The notes beneath the pieces are model-generated. The model had not been told where the DNA came from, did no database searches, and was given only the letters and a program-made list of their open reading frames with translations. A stretch of 8,576 nucleotides of DNA from an uncultured Eubacterium sp. Lineage in GTDB: Bacteria > Bacillota_A > Clostridia > Lachnospirales > Lachnospiraceae. Positions within the stretch are counted from its first letter, which is position 1; every line of letters starts with the position of its first letter. The stretch lies in the NCBI GenBank assembly GCA_947653505.1, contig CANTHI010000137.1:1-8576 (forward strand), written 5' to 3'. Below, in pieces: positions 5,054 to 8,576 of the stretch. Position numbers and translations under genes: made by a program.

Positions 5054-6670
5054 TTAACGGTCGCCAGCTTCCATCTGCCCATACGGCTGGCTGGCTGCAC
5101 TATCATCCGTTCCCGCCTCCGGCTGCACCGTTACATCCGGCTGTGTGATTTCTGGCTGCTCTGATCCTGGCTGCTCTGATTCTGGCTGCTTTGTCTGCAT
5201 TTCTATAATGTAAAAATACGCCCCGTCTTTTTCACGGATACAAAACTCCTGTTTCAGATGCAGATTTTCATGCAGCCGCAGGTATTTTTTCGTCAGCCCG
5301 TTTTCATTGCAGAACATAAAAATCCTGCCGCGCTCTTCTAACAGCGTCTGTGCTTTCTCAAAAAATTCCTGATAAAACAAATCCTGCTCTTCTTTTGTCT
5401 TTTTGCCGCGCACCGGCAAATCTGCCCAGATCTCGTGAAATCTCATCTCATGCGTAAATTCAAAAAAACTGCGCTGCACAAAATTGATATTCATATGGGC
5501 AATGCCCGCGTTTTCCCTCGCGCCCTGAACCGCATCGCCAAAAACCTCCAGCGCATAGGCCGTACGTACAATGAGCGCATACATCCGCTCCATCAGAAGC
5601 GTCCCCGTGCCGCAAAAAGCGTCCAGCACCCTGGCCCGTTCCGTCAGCCAGTTCGACGCCAGCTCCACCAGCAGCGCCGCCAGAGACGGATGCATGGAAG
5701 ACGCCGTTGTATATTTGCGGTAGGCAAACCGCTTCATCGGAATGGTAAACAGCTTCACACACGGGTAAAAACCGCCGTTTCTGTTCTGCACGAGCCGCAG
5801 CTCTACTTCGTAATGCTCTGTAGAATTGACAAGCGCATGATGGGTCCGCTGCTCCAGCTCAGCCGCCAGCTTTTTCGCAAACGCGCTCTTTTTGTCTAAC
5901 GGCATCGGCCCGCGGATCTCCAGCCGGAAATAAAACGGCGCCCCGCCTTCATGCATCTCCCCAAGCAGCCGGGTCAGATTCGACTTTGCCAGCTCTTTTG
6001 CGATGACTGCCGGCTGGGGAGGCAGATTTTTCTCACAGCGCAGGGTAAATAAAAGCTCGCGAAACGTACGGATATTCAACACCTCACGGACGCTGCCGCC
6101 TACGACCTGCACCCCCATCGGAATCACCCGTACAGCCCCGCTTTCTACCTGCACGCCAGTCGTATCCTGATAATTTTTTATCGTCGTCAGGATAAAATCA
6201 CGCGGCTTGTCATATCCGGTAAACGGATGCCTGCTGATCCCTCCGTCAAACTGAATGACCAGCCTGCGTAGTTCCTTTAGCTCATCCTGAATATGCTTTT
6301 TCTCATCCTCCGCAGGTTCATAAGCCAGCAGCTTCTGATAATGTCTTTTGATCTGTGACTCATACGCCCTGCAGTCCAGCTTCTGAATGGCAGATAAATA
6401 AGAGCCCCTGACAAACAGCTGCGTTTCTGACACATATGCCTCCCATAATTTTTCGATACTTTCCTGACTTTGCAGCAGCCCAAGTACAAGCGCTGCATTT
6501 TTACGTACTTTTGCATCCTCATTCTGTAAAAACGACGCGATCAGCTCATCATCCTCGGTCATGGACAGATACTCTTCCAGCGCTCCTTCTTCCTTTAGCA
6601 TCTGCTTAAGCTGAATCAGGTTATTCCGGACATCGCTGCCCTGCTTTAAGGCTTCGTATATTTTCTGCAT
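5054..6670 (-). CDS. HEAT-repeat/THUMP-like SAM-dependent RNA methyltransferase (TRM11/THUMPD-like)
   Basis: Predicted RNA (probably tRNA or rRNA guanine-N2) methyltransferase of 538 aa. Residues ~38-105 look like HEAT-type helical repeats (ASFLQNEDAKVRKNAALVLG). Residues ~240-320 resemble the region preceding the catalytic domain in UPF0020/TRM11 proteins. The Rossmann methyltransferase spans ~320-490, with SSMHPSLAALLVELA, SAM-binding motif I LDAFCGTGTLL (349-359) and motif IV ADLPVRGKK (D417-L418-P419). Most bacterial relatives carry NPPY/DPPY here; a DLP form is known from the eukaryotic THUMPD2/3 group (DLPFG). The C-terminal ~45 residues are a Q/P/E-rich low-complexity tail encoded partly by 15-bp repeats. 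Start at 6670 has AGGAGA about six bases upstream. It begins 30 bp after the amidase stop and is coupled to the next gene. Methyltransferase fold is secure; RNA substrate and the modified position are inferred. Confidence 0.85.
   Translation of the reverse strand: MQKIYEALKQGSDVRNNLIQLKQMLKEEGALEEYLSMTEDDELIASFLQNEDAKVRKNAALVLGLLQSQESIEKLWEAYVSETQLFVRGSYLSAIQKLDCRAYESQIKRHYQKLLAYEPAEDEKKHIQDELKELRRLVIQFDGGISRHPFTGYDKPRDFILTTIKNYQDTTGVQVESGAVRVIPMGVQVVGGSVREVLNIRTFRELLFTLRCEKNLPPQPAVIAKELAKSNLTRLLGEMHEGGAPFYFRLEIRGPMPLDKKSAFAKKLAAELEQRTHHALVNSTEHYEVELRLVQNRNGGFYPCVKLFTIPMKRFAYRKYTTASSMHPSLAALLVELASNWLTERARVLDAFCGTGTLLMERMYALIVRTAYALEVFGDAVQGARENAGIAHMNINFVQRSFFEFTHEMRFHEIWADLPVRGKKTKEEQDLFYQEFFEKAQTLLEERGRIFMFCNENGLTKKYLRLHENLHLKQEFCIREKDGAYFYIIEMQTKQPESEQPGSEQPEITQPDVTVQPEAGTDDSAASQPYGQMEAGDR
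5151..5195. repeat. 15-bp in-frame tandem repeat in the methyltransferase tail
   Basis: Three consecutive 15-base units, 5151-5165, 5166-5180 and 5181-5195, share the core CTGGCTGCT. Units one and two differ at a single base. On the coding strand they give five-residue units beginning with QP (QPESE, QPGSE, then QPEIT), and diverged units QPDVT and QPEAG continue beyond them. Copy-number change would stay in frame and only lengthen or shorten the tail. Confidence 0.8.
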
Positions 6671-6700
6671 ATGTCTCTCCTACTTTACTCCTATATTTTG

Positions 6701-7453
6701 CTAAAATACTCCGTAAAATTCCAGATATTCCTGCACATCTGCAAGGAACTGCTCCCACGCCGAAGGAAATTCCACAAAATACTTCGGACATGCCTTACCC
6801 GTAACATCATAATGGCGGATCACATCTTTGGTTTCCAGCCCGAAATGCTCGACCAGCCACGCGGTCAGATGCACTGCTGCGTCGTAAGTCTTTGCATTAA
6901 ACCTTCCGGTATCGTCCTCAATACAGCATTCAATCGAAACCGTATCCGCATTGCGCTCATTGGAAGCATATGCTATTTCACTACTTGGAATACACTGGAC
7001 AATCTCTCCGTCCAGCCCGATAATAAAATGACTGCTTGCCTTTGTCACATGCGAATCCTTAAGACCTTCAAAATAGTTGCGGTTTGCCATCGCGCCTGTA
7101 CCAGGATTGGCCGTATAATGAATCACAACACCCCTGACCTGCTTTAGCGCGGCTGCCGGTCTGGAATAGGCATTTACCGTAAGCAGCTCTACGTCCAGCT
7201 CTGGTCTTGGGATCTTCTGTGCGGCCTCCCCGGACTCCTGTCTGTCCTGCCGCTCTTCCTGTCTGTGCTGATACAGACGCAGCATAATCAGGGCAGATAA
7301 TAAGACTGCAAAGGCTGCAGATGCAATTACAAGACTTTTAACGATCCTGGCCTGTTTCTTCCAGTTTTTCCCATCCGGCCGGTTTTTATTCATATCCGGA
7401 GAAGGTTGTGCCTGTTCGTGACCGGATACGGGCGTGGTGTGTTTGGTATTCAT
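6701..7453 (-). CDS. Membrane-anchored N-acetylmuramoyl-L-alanine amidase (Amidase_2/PGRP fold)
   Basis: Zinc enzyme predicted to cut the amide bond between N-acetylmuramic acid and L-alanine in peptidoglycan. The 250-aa protein has a hydrophilic N-terminus (1-36), one membrane helix (~37-59, SLVIASAAFAVLLSALIML), a charged Q/R/E linker (60-85) and an Amidase_2 domain (~90-245). Zinc ligands by family comparison are H112 in VVIHYTA, H214 in VIRHYDVTGK and C222 in ACPKYF. SSHFIIGLDGEIVQCIP and the VSIECCIE strand are also typical. The N-in anchor places the enzyme outside the membrane facing the wall. The frame is open far upstream (to 7843), but that part runs through a terminator and the promoter, so the ATG at 7453, with a weak GGACGG upstream, is chosen. 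It is the first gene of a set with the methyltransferase. It may act in wall remodelling or spore biology; the sequence does not say which. Confidence 0.92.
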   Translation of the reverse strand: MNTKHTTPVSGHEQAQPSPDMNKNRPDGKNWKKQARIVKSLVIASAAFAVLLSALIMLRLYQHRQEERQDRQESGEAAQKIPRPELDVELLTVNAYSRPAAALKQVRGVVIHYTANPGTGAMANRNYFEGLKDSHVTKASSHFIIGLDGEIVQCIPSSEIAYASNERNADTVSIECCIEDDTGRFNAKTYDAAVHLTAWLVEHFGLETKDVIRHYDVTGKACPKYFVEFPSAWEQFLADVQEYLEFYGVF

Positions 7454-7499
7454 TCTGTCCGTCCATTTCTTTTGCGTGAGTTTGATTTCTATATTATTT

Positions 7500-7528
7500 A
7501 CTATAAACAACTTTGTCGAAATATGCAA
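7500..7528 (-). promoter_or_regulatory. Predicted sigma-A promoter of the amidase operon
   Basis: On the minus strand TTGCAT (7528-7523) and TATAGT (7505-7500, 5 of 6 consensus bases) are separated by exactly 17 bases, giving a leader of about 40 bases before the ATG at 7453. An overlapping alternative pairs TCGACA with TAATAT further downstream, also at 17 bases. The surrounding DNA is markedly AT-rich, and the strong terminator at 7590-7622 lies just upstream, as expected at a transcript boundary. Confidence 0.55.
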
Positions 7529-7589
7529 TGCAAAATTTTCTATTTCAATGTTCAGATGGTTATGATGCACGGCCCATGCCTGATGGCGC

Positions 7590-7622
7590 AAAAAAAGACA
7601 GGTACAGACGCCCTGTCTTTTT
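7590..7622 (-). terminator. Strong bidirectional intrinsic terminator
   Basis: An 11-bp perfect inverted repeat pairs 7592-7602 (AAAAAGACAGG) with 7612-7622 (CCTGTCTTTTT) around a 9-base loop. On the minus strand the GACAGG/CCTGTC core is followed by seven T (7596-7590); on the plus strand by five T. It isolates the amidase operon from upstream minus-strand transcription and could also stop a plus-strand transcript, though no plus-strand gene is visible. Confidence 0.85.
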
Positions 7623-7720
7623 AATGGTATTCTCTTTTCAGACATCCCTGCCCTTTTTACAATCGTCCTGGGACTCCCCAGCCCTCCCCTTTCCTTTTTC
7701 TGAATAAATGATATCAGTAT

Positions 7721-7756
7721 AAAAGCCGGACGGCGGCAAGTACCGCCCGGTTCCGG
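7721..7756 (-). terminator. Likely first terminator of the DUF4097 gene
   Basis: On the minus strand CCGG (7756-7753) pairs with CCGG (7729-7726) and GGCGG (7747-7743) with CCGCC (7736-7732), separated by an asymmetric internal loop. TTTT (7724-7721) follows one base after the stem. It lies about 60 bases after the DUF4097 stop codon. The imperfect stem and short T-run make it moderate; the perfect hairpin at 7590-7622 may complete termination. Confidence 0.5.
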
Positions 7757-7814
7757 TTGAAGCTGTCTGGAAAATATGTGCATTGTCTGATTTTGAAACA
7801 GGCGATACAAAAAA

Positions 7815-8576
7815 TTATTTAATCTGTATATCCCCCGATTCACACTGAATATTGATCAGCTCCTGCGCATTTTTACCCAATACAACATAGGATGTACCCA
7901 TTTTCTGGCCACCAAACCTGATATCTCCATATTCTGCCTGCAGATTATATGCATAATCCGTGATATCCCTGCGAAGCTGTAATTCCACATCTCCATATTC
8001 TGCATTGATATCGCACCCTTCCAGAAGCACGTCGTAAAGCTTGCAGTCTCCGCTTTCCAGATTCATCTGTGCATTTGTAAATTCCATCTGCTGGCCGTCA
8101 ATACTTCCGTAATCACAGTTCAGATTCAGTCCCTGCATCGTTGTCTCATAGAATCTCAGATCACCGGATTCGAGCCGGACCGTCAGATCTTTTGTCAGTG
8201 CCAGTTCTTTCAGCGTAACATCACCATATTCCCCTTTGATCCTGCAATCTTCTCCCTGTACCTGATCCATCTGCAGCTTTCCGGACTCCAGTGCAAGCTC
8301 TGTCTGCCCCGCTTCAACGTCCTGCAGGCTGACATCCCCGTATTCTGCATGGATTTTGAGGCTGTCCGCCTGTATCTTTTCACATAAAACATCTCCGGAA
8401 TCTGTATTAAGCGAAAGCTCTGACAATGCTGCATCCTCCGGCAGACCGATCGTAATAGATTCTGTTACACGATCACTGTGGATATTGTCTCCCAGGAAAA
8501 ACCACGTCAGATTAGGAAAGCCGCTTCCGGAAGAACGAAAGTCCCCGTGCTTTACGATAAGCGTTCCGTCTTTGAC
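7815..8576 (-). CDS. DUF4097-type beta-solenoid protein, 3' part (start outside the window)
   Basis: The frame is open from the window edge to a TAA at 7817-7815, giving at least 253 residues. A TTG at 8426 is not a plausible start because the coding frame continues upstream through VKDGTLIVKHGDF and a DUF4097-like first segment. The visible protein is a regular solenoid of ~19-residue units. The turn glycines lie at residues 61, 80, 99, 118, 138, 157, 176 and 195 (counted from the edge), then 217 and 248. Turns alternate ESGD-like and EYGD-like. This is the hallmark of DUF4097 ('putative adhesin') proteins, right-handed beta-helix-like and often encoded with PadR regulators and DUF1700 membrane proteins in Firmicutes; those neighbours would lie upstream, beyond 8576. 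No sorting signal or membrane helix occurs at the visible C-terminus; an N-terminal anchor, if any, is not seen. Confidence 0.88.
   Translation of the reverse strand, partial: VKDGTLIVKHGDFRSSGSGFPNLTWFFLGDNIHSDRVTESITIGLPEDAALSELSLNTDSGDVLCEKIQADSLKIHAEYGDVSLQDVEAGQTELALESGKLQMDQVQGEDCRIKGEYGDVTLKELALTKDLTVRLESGDLRFYETTMQGLNLNCDYGSIDGQQMEFTNAQMNLESGDCKLYDVLLEGCDINAEYGDVELQLRRDITDYAYNLQAEYGDIRFGGQKMGTSYVVLGKNAQELINIQCESGDIQIK
7830..8402 (-). repeat. Ten solenoid repeats alternating ESG(D) and EYG(D) turns
   Basis: Turn motifs in order are DSGD, EYGD, ESGK, EYGD, ESGD, DYGS, ESGD, EYGD, EYGD, ESGD. Glycine spacing is 19, 19, 19, 20, 19, 19, 19, then 22 and 31 residues. The first eight units alternate S and Y strictly, giving a two-turn unit of about 38 residues (about 115 bases). 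At DNA level the tyrosine turns share the plus-strand word (ccatattc or close variants), the serine turns variants of tccggattc/tccgctttccag, so the units are diverged rather than recent copies. Confidence 0.8.

Larger units (their letters stand above)
7454..7814 (-). other. 361-base intergenic region between DUF4097 gene and amidase
   Basis: No credible gene is seen here. In transcription order it contains about 58 bases after the DUF4097 stop, a GC-rich hairpin followed by TTTT (7725-7756), a TATACT hexamer (7721-7716) without a good -35, and a purine-rich tract on the minus strand (7700-7682). A 5-bp CTGGG/CCCAG hairpin (7668-7681), the strong bidirectional terminator (7590-7622) and the amidase promoter (7500-7528) follow. 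A frame on the minus strand stays open through it into the amidase, but its residues come from the terminator and AT-rich leader. Confidence 0.6.

Noticed and set aside
5460..5762. 100-residue minus-strand frame inside the methyltransferase gene
   Set aside because: It is an out-of-frame reading of the methyltransferase motif region; the main frame has clear SAM motifs.
7454..7814. Riboswitch or tRNA in the long spacer
   Set aside because: No cloverleaf, T-loop GGTTCGAATCC-type sequence or known aptamer core is visible; only terminators, a small hairpin and a promoter can be supported.
7454..7843. In-frame N-terminal extension of the amidase (130 additional residues, with an internal ATG at 7645)
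   Set aside because: It is read through the perfect terminator hairpin at 7590-7622, the promoter and the AT-rich leader, its residues show no domain, and the membrane anchor and amidase fold need only the ATG at 7453.
7815..8426. Complete 203-residue gene starting at the TTG at 8426
   Set aside because: The same frame continues without a stop to the window edge and encodes further DUF4097-like sequence, so the TTG is an internal leucine codon and the gene is cut by the window.

Overview
The window looks like chromosomal DNA from a motile, Gram-positive-type member of the Clostridia, most like Lachnospiraceae. That placement is an inference from gene content (CheV, a VanR/VanS-type two-component pair, a membrane-anchored PGRP-type amidase, a DUF4097 protein), from good GGAGG-type ribosome binding sites and from AT-rich spacers between genes of moderate GC. 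No RNA gene, insertion sequence, phage gene or CRISPR array is visible. Every supported gene lies on the minus strand, so transcription runs from high to low coordinates.

Layout in order of transcription. (1) 8576-7815: the 3' part of a DUF4097-type protein built from 19-residue repeats whose turns alternate between ESG(D) and EYG(D). The frame is open to the window edge, so its start lies outside. (2) 7814-7454: a 361-base spacer with two terminator-like hairpins (7725-7756, and a strong bidirectional one at 7590-7622), then a promoter for the next gene. (3) 7453-4454: a compact three-gene set of membrane-anchored N-acetylmuramoyl-L-alanine amidase, a HEAT-repeat/RNA methyltransferase fusion protein, and an unrecognised single-pass membrane protein translationally coupled to the methyltransferase. 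(4) 4453-4343: a regulatory spacer with three tandem 11-bp repeats that look like an OmpR/PhoB-type operator. (5) 4342-2122: response regulator (TTG start) and sensor histidine kinase, 7 bp apart, followed after 85 bp by a lipoprotein gene (2036-1230) that may belong to the same transcript or have its own weak promoter. (6) 1100-177: cheV with its own extended -10 promoter, a strong RBS, and two consecutive terminators downstream. Its stop codon sits inside a 16-bp tandem repeat.

The common theme is the cell envelope: peptidoglycan cleavage, an envelope-sensing two-component system, an exported lipoprotein, a DUF4097 protein and a chemotaxis adaptor. The clearest regulatory link in the sequence is the 11-bp triple repeat in front of the response regulator, suggesting autoregulation. 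The least explained part is the amidase, RNA-methyltransferase and membrane-protein gene set. No clearly new defence or mobile system is visible; the findings are local structures worth checking.
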